64,000 bases of DNA from Stenotrophomonas tumulicola (GTDB lineage: Bacteria; Pseudomonadota; Gammaproteobacteria; Xanthomonadales; Xanthomonadaceae): NCBI RefSeq assembly GCF_014117215.1, contig NZ_JACGXS010000013.1, positions 37,079-101,078 of the forward strand, in the 5' to 3' direction. Numbering within the stretch: the first letter of the stretch is position 1; every line of letters begins with the position of its first letter. The notes under the pieces were generated by a model. It did no database searches. It was not told where the DNA came from and was given only the letters and a program-made list of their open reading frames with translations. Made by a program: the position numbers and the translations under genes. Positions 47,313-57,129 of this stretch are shown here, in pieces.

Positions 47313-47866
47313 TGCGCATCCCCGCACTGCTGGCTGGGCTGCTGCTGGCCGGCGTCGCTTCGGCGCAGCCGGCCAGTCCGTCGGAGATCGCGGTGGTCAT
47401 GCAGCAGCTGGGCATGGACCGGCTGGGCAAGGACAGTGCGGCGCTGCTGGTCAGCGTGGCACCGGGCCTGCAGGCGCTGGATGCGGCGGGTCGCGACTGT
47501 GCCGCCAGCCAGGTCGGGCAGCTGCTGGACCAGCATTTCCAGCAGCAGATCGCCGGCAGCATGGGCGATGAAGGCGCCGGGCTGATGGGCGAGTGGAAGC
47601 AGTTCATGGCCACGCCCGCCGGCGTCGACATGGGACGCACCTTCCAGGCCAGCGCGCAGAAGCAGGCTGGCATCGCGACCGAGGCTCCGCAGGTGGGCGA
47701 AGCCAGCAAGCTGGAGATCGGCCGCTTCATGGGGACGCCCGCGTTCCAGCGTTTCATCGCAGGCATCAGCGCCGATGGCGCGATGCCGGAAGACCTGGGC
47801 GAACGGATGGCCGGCGCGCTGCAGCGCGAATGCCACATCGACTTCGACCCCGGACAGATTTCCTGA
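47312..47866 (+). CDS. Secreted hypothetical protein between carA and carB
   Basis: 184 residues with a signal peptide (IPALLAGLLLAGVASA). The mature part is helical and contains two related segments, EWKQFMATPAGVDMGRTF and IGRFMGTPAFQRFIAGI, reminiscent of DUF2059-type repeats. Two cysteines (GRDCAAS and RECHID) could pair. Its start overlaps the carA stop and 54 bases separate it from carB. It has no evident link with carbamoyl phosphate. I do not recognise it firmly. Confidence 0.75.
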   Translation: MRIPALLAGLLLAGVASAQPASPSEIAVVMQQLGMDRLGKDSAALLVSVAPGLQALDAAGRDCAASQVGQLLDQHFQQQIAGSMGDEGAGLMGEWKQFMATPAGVDMGRTFQASAQKQAGIATEAPQVGEASKLEIGRFMGTPAFQRFIAGISADGAMPEDLGERMAGALQRECHIDFDPGQIS

Positions 47867-47920
47867 TCGTCAGCGTGCGATCACTCCCCCTTGTCACGCT
47901 GTACCGACCTAGAGAAGAAA

Positions 47921-50900
47921 ATGGCAAAGCGCACTGACCTGAAAACCATCCTCATCATCGGTGCTGGCCCGATCGTCATCGGCCAGGCCTGTGAGTTCGA
48001 CTACTCTGGCGCGCAGGCCTGCAAGGCATTGCGCGACGAGGGTTACCGCGTGGTGCTGGTCAACAGCAACCCGGCCACCATCATGACCGACCCGGAGATG
48101 GCCGATGCGGTCTACATCGAGCCGATCAACTGGCAGACGGTCGAGAAGATCATCGCCAAGGAAAAGCCCGATGCGCTGCTGCCGACCATGGGCGGCCAGA
48201 CCGCGCTGAACTGCGCGCTGGACCTGGCCGACAACGGCGTGCTGGAGAAGTACAACGTCGAGCTGATCGGCGCCAAGCGCGAAGCCATCCGCATGGCCGA
48301 AGACCGCGAGCTGTTCCGCGTGGCGATGGGCGAGATCGGCCTGGAGTGCCCGTCCGCGGCGGTCGCGCATACGCTGGAAGAAGCGATCGAGATCCAGACC
48401 CGCGTCGGTTACCCGACCATCATCCGCCCCAGCTTCACCCTGGGCGGCAGCGGTGGCGGCATCGCCTACAACCGCGAAGAGCTGGTCGACATCGTCACCC
48501 GTGGCCTGGAACTGTCGCCGACCACCGAGGTGCTGGTGGAGGAATCGGTGCTGGGCTGGAAGGAATTCGAGATGGAGGTGGTGCGTGACACCGCCGACAA
48601 CTGCATCATCGTGTGCTCCATTGAAAACCTGGACCCGATGGGCGTGCACACCGGTGACTCGATCACCGTGGCGCCGGCGCAGACCCTGACCGACAAGGAA
48701 TACCAGCGCCTGCGCGATGCCTCCATCGCCGTGCTGCGCAAGATCGGCGTGGATACCGGTGGCTCGAACGTGCAGTTCGGCATCAACCCGCAGACCGGCC
48801 GCGTGGTGGTGATCGAAATGAACCCGCGCGTGTCGCGTTCTTCGGCGCTGGCGTCCAAGGCGACCGGTTTCCCGATCGCCAAGGTCGCGGCCAAGCTGGC
48901 CGTCGGCTACACCCTGGACGAACTCAAGAACGAGATCACCGGCGGCCTGACCCCGGCCTCGTTCGAGCCGTCGATCGATTACGTGGTCACCAAGATCCCC
49001 CGCTTCGCCTTCGAGAAGTTCCCGGCCGCCGATTCGCGCCTGACCACCCAGATGAAGTCGGTGGGCGAGGTGATGGCGATGGGCCGCACCTTCCAGGAAT
49101 CGATGCAGAAGGCGCTGCGTGGCCTGGAGACCGGCAAGGTCGGCTTTGATCCGACCGGGCTGGACCTGGCCAACGAGGACGACCTGCAGACGCTGCGCCG
49201 CGAGCTCAAGGCCCCGGGCCCGGAGCGGCTGTTCTATGTCGCCGATGCATTCCGTGCCGGCATGGGGGTGGAGGACATCCATGCGCTGTCGTTCATCGAT
49301 CCGTGGTTCCTGGACCAGATCGAAGAGATCATCGCGGCCGAGGCCGAGGTCACTGCCGCCGGCATCGATGCACTGGACGCCGCGCGCCTGCGCCGCCTCA
49401 AGCGCGCCGGTTTCTCCGATGCGCGCCTGGCGCAGCTGACCGACACCAACGAGGCCGCCGTGCGTGCACTGCGCCGCGCCCACAACGTGCGCCCGGTGTA
49501 CAAGCGCGTGGATTCCTGTGCGGGCGAGTTCGCCACCGGCACCGCCTACCTGTATTCGACCTATGAGGACGAATGCGAAGCAGCGCCGAGCAACCGCGAC
49601 AAGATCATGATCCTGGGTGGCGGCCCGAACCGCATCGGCCAGGGCATCGAGTTCGATTACTGCTGCGTGCACGCTGCACTGGCGCTGCGCGAGGATGGTT
49701 ATGAAACCATCATGGTCAACTGCAACCCGGAAACCGTATCCACCGACTACGACACCTCCGACCGCCTGTACTTCGAGCCGCTGACGCTGGAAGACGTGCT
49801 GGAGATCGTGGAGCTGGAGAAGCCCAAGGGCGTGATCGTGCAGTACGGCGGCCAGACCCCGCTGAAGCTGGCGCGTGCGCTTGAAGCCAATGGCGTGCCG
49901 GTGATCGGCACCAGCCCGGATTCGATCGACCTTGCCGAAGACCGCGAGCGCTTCCAGCAACTGGTGGACAACCTGGGCCTGAAGCAGCCGCCGAACCGCA
50001 TCGCCCGCAACGACCAGGAAGCGCTGCTGCTGGCGCGCGAGATCGGCTATCCGCTGGTGGTGCGCCCGAGCTACGTGCTGGGCGGCCGCGCGATGGAAAT
50101 CGTGTACGGCGAGTCCGACCTGGCCCGCTACGTGCGCGACGCGGTGAAGGTGTCCAATGATTCGCCGGTGCTGCTGGATCGCTTCCTGGACAACGCCGTC
50201 GAAGTGGACGTGGACATCATCGCCGACGCGCAGGGCAACGTGCTGATCGGTGGCGTGATGGAGCACATCGAGGAGGCCGGCGTGCATTCGGGCGATTCGT
50301 CCTGCTCGCTGCCGCCGTACTCGCTGTCGGCGCAGACCCAGGCCGAGCTGCGTCGCCAGGTGGTCGAGCTGGCCAAGGCATTGAGTGTCGTCGGCCTGAT
50401 GAATACCCAGTTCGCCATCCAGACCGGTGAAGATGGCCAGGACATCGTCTACCTGCTGGAAGTGAACCCGCGTGCGTCGCGCACGGTGCCGTTCGTGTCC
50501 AAGGCCACCGGCATGCCGCTGGCCAAGATCGCCGCGCGCTGCATGGCCGGCAGCACGCTGGCCGAGCAGGGTGCCACCCGGGAAATCGTGCCGGATTACT
50601 ATTCGGTCAAGGAAGCGATCTTCCCGTTCGCCAAGTTCCAGGGCGTCGATCCGATCCTCGGGCCGGAGATGCGTTCCACCGGCGAGGTGATGGGCGTGGG
50701 CCGCAGCTTCAGCGCCGCCTTTGCGCGTGCGCAGGAAGCCGGTGGCATCAAGGCGCCGCCGGTCGGCAAGGCATTCGTGTCGGTGCGCGATCCGGACAAG
50801 CAGCGCGTGCTGCCGGTGGCCAAGGCGCTGCTGGAGCGTGGTTACAGCCTGGTCGCCACGCGCGGTACCGCCGCATGGCTGCAGCAGCACGGCATGGACT

Positions 50901-51163
50901 GCGAGGTCGTCAACAAGGTCGTCGAGGGCCGTCCGCACATCGTCGACTCCATCAAGAACGGCGAGATCGTCTACATCGTCAACACGACCGAGGGCCGTGC
51001 GGCGATCAACGATTCGTTCTCGATCCGTCGGGAGGCACTGCAGCATCGCGTGACCTATTCGACCACCATTGCCGGCGCCAAGGCGCTGGTGCATTCGCTG
51101 GAATTCCGCGGTACCGGCCCGGTCTGGTCGCTGCAGGAACTGCACAAGGAACTGAACGCATGA
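47921..51163 (+). CDS. carB: Carbamoyl-phosphate synthase large subunit
   Basis: A 1080-residue synthetase with two homologous ATP-grasp halves ([21 protein letters not shown] at the start, [19 protein letters not shown] near residue 564), an oligomerisation domain between them and a C-terminal MGS-like allosteric domain ([21 protein letters not shown]). It makes carbamoyl phosphate from bicarbonate, ammonia and two ATP. The ATG at 47921 is preferred over one 30 bases upstream because AGAGAAG precedes it and the N terminus then matches the family. It overlaps greA by 4 bases. Confidence 0.97.
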   Translation: MAKRTDLKTILIIGAGPIVIGQACEFDYSGAQACKALRDEGYRVVLVNSNPATIMTDPEMADAVYIEPINWQTVEKIIAKEKPDALLPTMGGQTALNCALDLADNGVLEKYNVELIGAKREAIRMAEDRELFRVAMGEIGLECPSAAVAHTLEEAIEIQTRVGYPTIIRPSFTLGGSGGGIAYNREELVDIVTRGLELSPTTEVLVEESVLGWKEFEMEVVRDTADNCIIVCSIENLDPMGVHTGDSITVAPAQTLTDKEYQRLRDASIAVLRKIGVDTGGSNVQFGINPQTGRVVVIEMNPRVSRSSALASKATGFPIAKVAAKLAVGYTLDELKNEITGGLTPASFEPSIDYVVTKIPRFAFEKFPAADSRLTTQMKSVGEVMAMGRTFQESMQKALRGLETGKVGFDPTGLDLANEDDLQTLRRELKAPGPERLFYVADAFRAGMGVEDIHALSFIDPWFLDQIEEIIAAEAEVTAAGIDALDAARLRRLKRAGFSDARLAQLTDTNEAAVRALRRAHNVRPVYKRVDSCAGEFATGTAYLYSTYEDECEAAPSNRDKIMILGGGPNRIGQGIEFDYCCVHAALALREDGYETIMVNCNPETVSTDYDTSDRLYFEPLTLEDVLEIVELEKPKGVIVQYGGQTPLKLARALEANGVPVIGTSPDSIDLAEDRERFQQLVDNLGLKQPPNRIARNDQEALLLAREIGYPLVVRPSYVLGGRAMEIVYGESDLARYVRDAVKVSNDSPVLLDRFLDNAVEVDVDIIADAQGNVLIGGVMEHIEEAGVHSGDSSCSLPPYSLSAQTQAELRRQVVELAKALSVVGLMNTQFAIQTGEDGQDIVYLLEVNPRASRTVPFVSKATGMPLAKIAARCMAGSTLAEQGATREIVPDYYSVKEAIFPFAKFQGVDPILGPEMRSTGEVMGVGRSFSAAFARAQEAGGIKAPPVGKAFVSVRDPDKQRVLPVAKALLERGYSLVATRGTAAWLQQHGMDCEVVNKVVEGRPHIVDSIKNGEIVYIVNTTEGRAAINDSFSIRREALQHRVTYSTTIAGAKALVHSLEFRGTGPVWSLQELHKELNA

Positions 51164-51636
51164 GAGCACCGATCACCCTGAAAGGCGCGCAGCGCCTGCG
51201 CGAAGAGCTGGACCAGCTGAAGTCGGTCAAGCGTCCGAAGGTCATCGCCGCGATTGCCGAAGCGCGCGAGCACGGCGACCTGAAGGAAAACGCCGAGTAC
51301 CATGCCGCGCGCGAGGAGCAGGGTTTCATCGAAGGCCGCATCAAGCAGCTGGAAGGCGAGCTGTCGCACGCCGAGATCATCGACGTGAGCAAGCTCAATG
51401 CGGGTTCCAAGGTGGTGTTCGGCGCCAGCGTGATCCTGGCCGACGTGGAAACCGACGAAGAGAAGAAGTACCAGATCGTTGGCGACCTGGAAGCAGACAT
51501 CAAGCTGGGGCTGATCGCGATTTCGTCGCCGGTCGCGCGCGCGATGATCGGCAAGCTGGAAGGCGACAGCATCACCATCGACGCGCCAGCCGGCCAGCGC
51601 GAGTACGAAATCGTCAGCGTCAGCTACGCAGGCTGA
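51160..51636 (+). CDS. greA: Transcript cleavage factor GreA
   Basis: 158-residue RNA polymerase secondary-channel factor that rescues backtracked complexes. The N-terminal coiled coil contains the tip acidic residues in [20 protein letters not shown]; the C-terminal FKBP-like domain ends with [17 protein letters not shown]. It overlaps the carB stop (ATGA), an arrangement that couples it to carbamoyl-phosphate synthesis genes, and leads into the rpfE-like gene 3 bases on. Confidence 0.96.
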   Translation: MRAPITLKGAQRLREELDQLKSVKRPKVIAAIAEAREHGDLKENAEYHAAREEQGFIEGRIKQLEGELSHAEIIDVSKLNAGSKVVFGASVILADVETDEEKKYQIVGDLEADIKLGLIAISSPVARAMIGKLEGDSITIDAPAGQREYEIVSVSYAG

Positions 51637-51639
51637 TCG

Positions 51640-52569
51640 ATGGCCAGCGCAACGCTGCTGCTGCCCACACGCAACCGGTTTGCTGCAGCAGCGTTGCCGG
51701 CCGATGTCGCCCGCGCGTTCGGCCAGGCCGTGCACAGCGTGCACCAGGCCGGCGAGAACGCACAGTTGCAACGTCATTTCACCGTTGACGGCGAGGTTGG
51801 TTCGCCGTTGCCGGTGGCGGCGCTTACCCGCCAGCTCGACGTGGGCGATGCACTGGGACAGCGTTGGCTGCGTGCCGATCCTGCCCATATGGTGCCCGAC
51901 ATGCAGGGCGCACGCATGATGGGGCACGGCGACACCCTGCGGCCGGATGCACGGGACGCCGCCGCGTTGCTGCCCGCATTGCAGCCGGTGTTCGACGAAC
52001 ATGGCCTGCAGCTGGATGCCCCGGAACCATCGCGCTGGTACCTGCGCCTGCCCGAGGACATGGCGCTTCCTGTTTTCGCCAGCCCGGACGAAGTGCTTGG
52101 CGATGACCTGTTCGCCCACCTGCCTGCAGGCGCCGAAGGCCGTCCATGGCGGGCGTTGCTGACCGAAGCCCAGGTGGTGCTGCATGCCCATCCGTGGAAC
52201 CAGCAACGCATGGCGCAGGGCAGTGCGCCGATCAATTCATTGTGGTTCTGGGGCCCGGGCAGGTTGCCTGCGAAGGTGCAGACGGCACATGCCCAGGTAC
52301 GCAGCCGCGACGCGCTGCTGCGCGGGTTGGCGCAGGCGGCGGGCGTGCAGCTGGACGGCGAACAGTCCGTGGATGCCTTGGTGGACCTGCGCCAGCTGCG
52401 TTCATTGCAACTGCTGGGCAGCGACGCGATCCAGCCGTTGCTGGCCGCATTGCGGCGCGGCGAACTGCAGGAACTGGTGCTGGATTTCGAGGACGGCGTG
52501 CAGTTCCGCTTCGAGCGGGCGCAGCGCTGGAAGTTCTGGAAGAAGCCGCGACAGCTGCACGAACCGTAG
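51640..52569 (+). CDS. RpfE-like protein (phosphoglycerate-mutase-like fold)
   Basis: A 309-residue cytosolic protein of a family found next to recJ in xanthomonads and often labelled RpfE or regulatory protein. The segment INSLWFWGPGRLP with a preceding HPWNQQRMAQG is the most conserved part and recalls cofactor-independent phosphoglycerate mutase-like proteins. In Xanthomonas, rpfE belongs to the wider virulence-regulation cluster with recJ, prfB and lysS. Activity unknown. The TAG stop belongs to a GTAG repeat starting at 52566. Confidence 0.7.
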   Translation: MASATLLLPTRNRFAAAALPADVARAFGQAVHSVHQAGENAQLQRHFTVDGEVGSPLPVAALTRQLDVGDALGQRWLRADPAHMVPDMQGARMMGHGDTLRPDARDAAALLPALQPVFDEHGLQLDAPEPSRWYLRLPEDMALPVFASPDEVLGDDLFAHLPAGAEGRPWRALLTEAQVVLHAHPWNQQRMAQGSAPINSLWFWGPGRLPAKVQTAHAQVRSRDALLRGLAQAAGVQLDGEQSVDALVDLRQLRSLQLLGSDAIQPLLAALRRGELQELVLDFEDGVQFRFERAQRWKFWKKPRQLHEP

Positions 52570-52626
52570 CGCCCGGCCATGCCCGGCGGCTGTTGCTTGC
52601 CGCGCCGCTGCGCTCGCCGGGCGCTG
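52566..52626. repeat. GTAG repeat with a damaged second arm
   Basis: GTAGCGCCCGGCCATGCCCG at 52566, whose TAG ends the rpfE-like gene, joined to a truncated inverted arm GCTCGCCGGGCGCTGCC. A -10-like TATCAT at 52644-52649 follows and probably serves recJ. Confidence 0.8.
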
Positions 52627-52677
52627 CCGTATCCGGCTCGCGCTATCATGCCTGGGTCATTTCCACCGGCGCTGCCG

Positions 52678-54441
52678 ATGCCCCTTGCCGCCGAAGCTGC
52701 GCACCCCCCATCCGATACACCCACCATCCGCCGCCGCGCCAGCGTAGAGGTCGCGCCCTGGCCTGATGGCACGCTGCCATTGCTCGCGCGCCTGTATGCC
52801 AGCCGTGGCGCACCCACCCCCGAACTTGCCGTGCCCCGGCTTGGCAGCCTGCATGCACCGGAGCTGCTCGGCGGCATCGACGCGGCCGTGCACCTGCTGG
52901 CGGCGGCGATCGCCGATGACAAGCGCATCGTGGTCGTCGGTGATTTCGATTGTGACGGCGCCACCGCGTGCGCGGTCGGCGTGCGTGGCCTGCGCATGCT
53001 TGGCGCACGCAACGTCGCCCATGCGGTACCCAATCGCATGGTGCACGGCTACGGCCTTTCGCCTGCGCTGGTGGAAGAACTGGCGATGCTGCAGCCGGAC
53101 CTGCTGGTCACCGTCGACCATGGCATTGCCTGCCATGCGGGCGTGGCGGCGGCCAAGGCCAAGGGCTGGCAGGTGCTGGTCACCGACCACCACCTGCCAG
53201 GTCCGGCGCTGCCGCCGGCCGATGTCATCGTCGATCCGAACCTGGAGGGCGACGCGTTTCCCAGCAAGTCGCTGGCCGGCGTCGGCGTGATTTTCTACGT
53301 GCTGCTGGCGCTGCGCCGGCATCTTCGCGACGAGGGTGTCTTTGCCGATGGCAAGGGCCCGGACCTGGCGACGCTGCTCGACCTGGTCGCGGTGGGGACG
53401 GTCGCCGACCTGGTGGCGCTGGACGCCAACAACCGTGCATTGGTCAGTGCCGGCCTGCGGCGGCTGCGTGCGGGGCAGGGCTGCGTCGGCCTGAAGGCAC
53501 TGATCGAGGCCAGCGGCCGTGATGCGGCGCGGCTTACGTCCACCGATATCGGTTTCGCCCTGGGGCCACGCTTGAATGCGGCCGGCCGGCTGGAAGACAT
53601 GGCGCTGGGCATCGCGTTGCTGCTGAGCGAGAACCCGCACGAAGCGCGCGGCATCGCGCAGACGCTGGAGCAGATCAATGCCGAACGCCGTGCCGTGCAG
53701 CAGGCCATGACCGATGATGCCGAGACGGCGATTTCGAAAGTGGTGCTCGACGAGGATGGCCAGCGCCCCGTCGCGGCGGTGCTGTTCGACGCGGACTGGC
53801 ATCCCGGCGTGGTCGGGTTGGTGGCTTCGAAGATGAAGGACCGGCTGCATCGGCCGGTGGTGGCCTTCGCGCCGTCGGAACCGGGCGGCGATGCACTGCG
53901 CGGCTCGGCGCGCTCGATCCCGGGCCTGCACATCCGTGATGCGCTGGCATTGGTCGATGCGCAGCAGCCGGGCCTGATCGAGCGTTTTGGTGGCCATGCG
54001 ATGGCCGCCGGCCTCAGCCTGCATGGCGACCAGCTGCAGCGGTTCGAGGCGGCTTTCGTCGCCGCCGTGCAGCAGTTGCTGGATCCGGCGATGCTGCAGC
54101 AGCAGGTACTCAGCGACGGGGAACTGGGCGCGGACGAACTGGACCACCACCATGCCGATGCGCTGCGCCTGGCGGGCCCGTGGGGGCAGGGTTTCCCGGA
54201 GCCGCTGTTCGATGGGCATTTCGAAGTGACCAACTGGCGCGTGCTGAAAGAGCGCCACCTGAAGCTGGAACTGCGGCGTCCTGGAACCGCCGGGGTGCTC
54301 AACGCGATCCATTTCGGTGGCTGGACCGGCAATGCGCCGTCGCGCAACGTGCACCTCGCGTACCGCCTGGCCTGCGACGACTACCGCGGCGGCACCGCCA
54401 TCCAGTTGATCGTGGAGCATTGCACGCACCTGGCCCGGTAG
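52678..54441 (+). CDS. recJ: Single-stranded-DNA exonuclease RecJ
   Basis: 5'-3' exonuclease of recombination and mismatch repair, 587 residues, DHH-family. Metal-binding motifs: DFDCDGATA (D89, D91, D93), VDHGIACH, VTDHHLPG, and GPRLNAAGRLEDM, followed by the DHHA1 domain with GGHAMAAGLSL and an OB-fold. The start at 52678 follows a possible -10 (TATCAT at 52644); an ATG at 52648 is less likely. The TAG stop is that of a GTAG repeat. Confidence 0.94.
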   Translation: MPLAAEAAHPPSDTPTIRRRASVEVAPWPDGTLPLLARLYASRGAPTPELAVPRLGSLHAPELLGGIDAAVHLLAAAIADDKRIVVVGDFDCDGATACAVGVRGLRMLGARNVAHAVPNRMVHGYGLSPALVEELAMLQPDLLVTVDHGIACHAGVAAAKAKGWQVLVTDHHLPGPALPPADVIVDPNLEGDAFPSKSLAGVGVIFYVLLALRRHLRDEGVFADGKGPDLATLLDLVAVGTVADLVALDANNRALVSAGLRRLRAGQGCVGLKALIEASGRDAARLTSTDIGFALGPRLNAAGRLEDMALGIALLLSENPHEARGIAQTLEQINAERRAVQQAMTDDAETAISKVVLDEDGQRPVAAVLFDADWHPGVVGLVASKMKDRLHRPVVAFAPSEPGGDALRGSARSIPGLHIRDALALVDAQQPGLIERFGGHAMAAGLSLHGDQLQRFEAAFVAAVQQLLDPAMLQQQVLSDGELGADELDHHHADALRLAGPWGQGFPEPLFDGHFEVTNWRVLKERHLKLELRRPGTAGVLNAIHFGGWTGNAPSRNVHLAYRLACDDYRGGTAIQLIVEHCTHLAR

Positions 54442-54575
54442 AGCGGGTCCATGACCCGCTGCTTCTGGCGGTGACGGGCATGGCCCGTCACCACCGAAAC
54501 GGTGCTGTAGCCCCCGGTAGAGCGGGTCCATGACCCGCTGCTTCTGGCGGTGACGGGCATGGCCCGTCATTACCG
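54437..54575. repeat. 79-bp x 2 composite GTAG repeat between convergent genes
   Basis: Two 79-base-spaced units (54437 and 54516), each GTAGAGCGGGTCCATGACCC followed by an inverted TGACGGGCATGGCCCGTCA arm. The left edge supplies the recJ stop (TAG 54439-54441). The right edge, a GTAA variant on the minus strand, supplies the DUF1176 gene stop (TAA). Confidence 0.9.
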
Positions 54576-55631
54576 GTGCTGTTCCTTGGTCACCAGCGTT
54601 GGCAGGGTCCAGGCACCGCCTGCGGCGACCAGCCGGCACATGCCGGACGTGGAGGTGGAGGTCGGCACGAACCGGCTGCCATCCCAGCTCCAGCTGTGCA
54701 TGGACCAGCAGTCACCCAGTCCACGCCCTTTGTGGGAAGCACTGATGGTGCGCACATCGTCTTCATTGCCAAGGGTGGTGACCAGCTCCGGCTGGTAGGG
54801 CGCGCGGTCGTTGACCACCCAATAGCCACTGCCCTCGTTGTAGGCGCCACGCCAACAGGGCATCGAGACCAGCAGCTTGTCCGCGCTCAGGCGCTTCACG
54901 GTGATTTCCTGCGGGCCCTCGTCGGCCATCAGGCCTTCTCCCGGGCCGAGCGCCTGGCAGTCGTCGACCGAGGTGGCAGCGGTCAATGCGGCACGCAGTG
55001 CGGCCGAGCCGGCCAGGGCTTCATCCGCTGGGCGGGTGGCAACGATCTTTCCAGGCACCACCACCGGCACCGGCAACGCCGGCGGCACCGAGGCTTCGGC
55101 GCGCTTGCCCTTGCGCATCAACGCGCCGGGCGTACCCAGGCGGCCCTGGAACTCATCCATCTTCAGCAGCACGGCCGATGCACCGCTGCCGGACAGCGTC
55201 CATTGCCGCTGGTCGTCGCCGGCCAGTACGATGCGGCGGGTGCCTGCCAGCGAAGCGAGCAGTGCCGCCACCTGCGGTGCGTGCAAGGTGGCGGTGCCGG
55301 CCTCGGCGTCGTAGTCCAATGGGCCCTGGTCGGCGCCATCGATCTGCAGGCTCAACCGCGCAGGCAGGACGATTTCATCATATTGGCCCAGCATCAGCTC
55401 CGCGCTGACCGGTTGATCCGGGCCGCCGTGGCGGGTCAGCAGCACCGACACCGGCAGGCTGTCGCTGTCGTCGTCGGGCTGGTAACCGGCCGCACGACAG
55501 GTGCGGGTGTTGTCGCAGGCCAGGGTCCAGTCGTTGTGGGTGAAGGCCACACCGGTGACCGTGGCGGGGGCAGCCTGCAATGCAGGCAGTGGCGCCAACA
55601 ACAACAGCGGCAGGAGGGAAAGCAGGCGCAT
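54570..55631 (-). CDS. DUF1176-domain secreted protein
   Basis: A 353-residue protein with signal peptide MRLLSLLPLLLLAPLPALQA. It matches the DUF1176 pattern: an N-terminal FTHNDWTLACDNTRTCRAAGYQ with two cysteines, later cysteine pairs (DDCQAL, MPCWRGAYNEG) and GLGDCWSMHSWSWDGSRF near the end. Such proteins are periplasmic, of unknown function, and resemble invasion-associated-locus-B-like proteins at the N terminus. Start at 55631 chosen for the signal peptide. Confidence 0.83.
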   Translation of the reverse strand: MRLLSLLPLLLLAPLPALQAAPATVTGVAFTHNDWTLACDNTRTCRAAGYQPDDDSDSLPVSVLLTRHGGPDQPVSAELMLGQYDEIVLPARLSLQIDGADQGPLDYDAEAGTATLHAPQVAALLASLAGTRRIVLAGDDQRQWTLSGSGASAVLLKMDEFQGRLGTPGALMRKGKRAEASVPPALPVPVVVPGKIVATRPADEALAGSAALRAALTAATSVDDCQALGPGEGLMADEGPQEITVKRLSADKLLVSMPCWRGAYNEGSGYWVVNDRAPYQPELVTTLGNEDDVRTISASHKGRGLGDCWSMHSWSWDGSRFVPTSTSTSGMCRLVAAGGAWTLPTLVTKEQHR

Positions 55632-55715
55632 GGAACATCCTTGTAGCGAATGGGTGGACCATGGTCGCGCATGGCAGCGCGCGGACCAAGCGCTGTCGTT
55701 CGCTGGCGTTGACTG

Positions 55716-55773
55716 GTAGAGCGGGTCCATGACCCGCTTGCTTCTGCCGGTGACGGACATGGCCCGTCACTAC
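55716..55773. repeat. Composite GTAG repeat at the acyltransferase stop
   Basis: GTAGAGCGGGTCCATGACCC at 55716 joined to an inverted TGACGGACATGGCCCGTCA arm ending CTAC at 55773. Read on the minus strand its GTAG gives the TAG stop (55770-55772) of the acyltransferase gene. Confidence 0.88.
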
Positions 55774-56990
55774 CCGCGCGCGCCTTCCTGGGCGATGGCA
55801 ATGGGCGATGTCCGCGAAGAACGCCCGCGCGCCGGCATGCCGAACAGGGGGCGCAGCACCGGGATGCGACGGATCAGCAGTTCGTGCAGCAGCAGGCAGC
55901 CGGCGACCGTCCCGGCCAGCACCAGCAGAGGCTCCCACCAAGGCCCCAACTGCAGTGGCTTCAGCCAGAACAACAACACGATGATCAGGCTCTGGTGCAG
56001 CATGTACCAAGGGAAGATCGCCTCGGTGCAGTACGGCAGCCAGCGGAATGGACGGTCCAGCCAGGTCTTGGCCCAGCCCAGCAGCGTCAACAGCATCGCC
56101 CACAGGTACAGCGACTGGCTTGCCATCACCTGTGCGGTCCAGAATGCGTCCGGCCACTGCCGCAGGGCGGAATCTTCCGCCAGCATCCGCCCGAGCACGC
56201 GGATGCCGAAGTACCAGCTGATCGCAACCAGGGCCATCCACAGGGTGGTCCAGCGCAGCGCGACCACGCGATCCCAGAAGGACGCCTGGCGGGCGAGCAG
56301 GTAGCCCGCCAGGAATACCGAGCCATACTTGGCGTGCTGGTACCAATCGTCGAACAACGCGCCGGTGGAAGGATACCGAGGGTCCAGCCAGGCTACCCAG
56401 ATGAACAGCACCACGCTGGGCACGCCGACCAGCACCAGTGCCGGCGCGCAGGCGAAGCGTTGCATGGCACTCCGCACCGTCGCGCTGCCCAGCAACGGCA
56501 TCAGCAGCGCCAACAGGACGGTATAGACCCAGAGATAGGCGAGGTACCACAGGTGGTTCCATGTAATGCCGAACTGCCAACCGGTAAAGCTGTCCTGCGG
56601 CCACGGACTGACCTGCCAATAGCGCAGCAGGAAGGCCCAGAACCCAGGCGCGGCATGGCCACTGGCGACGGCCTCACAGTAGGGTTGGACAGGCACGACC
56701 ACGAACATGCCGAACAGCAGCGGCAGCAGCAGGCGCCAGCTTCGCTTTGCCACGAAGCGCCCGATCTGCTGTCCAGGCCCCATCAGGGCGATGGCGATAC
56801 CGGATAGCAGGAACAGCAGCGCCATCCGCCAGCGGTTCACGAACAGCATCGGCCATTGCAACCATTCACTGGTGTAGCTGCTCTTGAGGTGGAAGCCCCA
56901 GTCGTCCACGTAGGCCATGGCCGTGTGGTAGAGGATCAGCAGGGCGAAGGCGAATACGCGGAGTGCGTCGATGTCGTGGCGTCGGTTCAT
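55770..56990 (-). CDS. Acyltransferase 3 family membrane protein
   Basis: A 406-residue integral membrane protein with about ten helices, of the acyltransferase-3 (OafA/OpgC) family. It begins MNRRHDIDALRVFAFALLIL with the characteristic D-x-x-R near the first helix, then YHTAMAYV and RWRMALLFLLSGIAIAL. It should transfer an acyl group to a carbohydrate on the outer face of the inner membrane; OpgC-like glucan succinylation is one possibility. It is divergent from the membrane LytTR regulator across 139 bases. Confidence 0.88.
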   Translation of the reverse strand: MNRRHDIDALRVFAFALLILYHTAMAYVDDWGFHLKSSYTSEWLQWPMLFVNRWRMALLFLLSGIAIALMGPGQQIGRFVAKRSWRLLLPLLFGMFVVVPVQPYCEAVASGHAAPGFWAFLLRYWQVSPWPQDSFTGWQFGITWNHLWYLAYLWVYTVLLALLMPLLGSATVRSAMQRFACAPALVLVGVPSVVLFIWVAWLDPRYPSTGALFDDWYQHAKYGSVFLAGYLLARQASFWDRVVALRWTTLWMALVAISWYFGIRVLGRMLAEDSALRQWPDAFWTAQVMASQSLYLWAMLLTLLGWAKTWLDRPFRWLPYCTEAIFPWYMLHQSLIIVLLFWLKPLQLGPWWEPLLVLAGTVAGCLLLHELLIRRIPVLRPLFGMPARGRSSRTSPIAIAQEGARG

Positions 56991-57129
56991 GGCGCTGGCT
57001 GTGCGGGAACAGGCCTGCAGCGTGCATGCGGCACGCCGGGATGGGCCTGGCCGAGGGCCGGAACCCCGGGAAAAAGTGACCAATGGCGGTTGCCCGGGGA
57101 CGGGGTGCGGCCGCTACCATGCGACCTTG

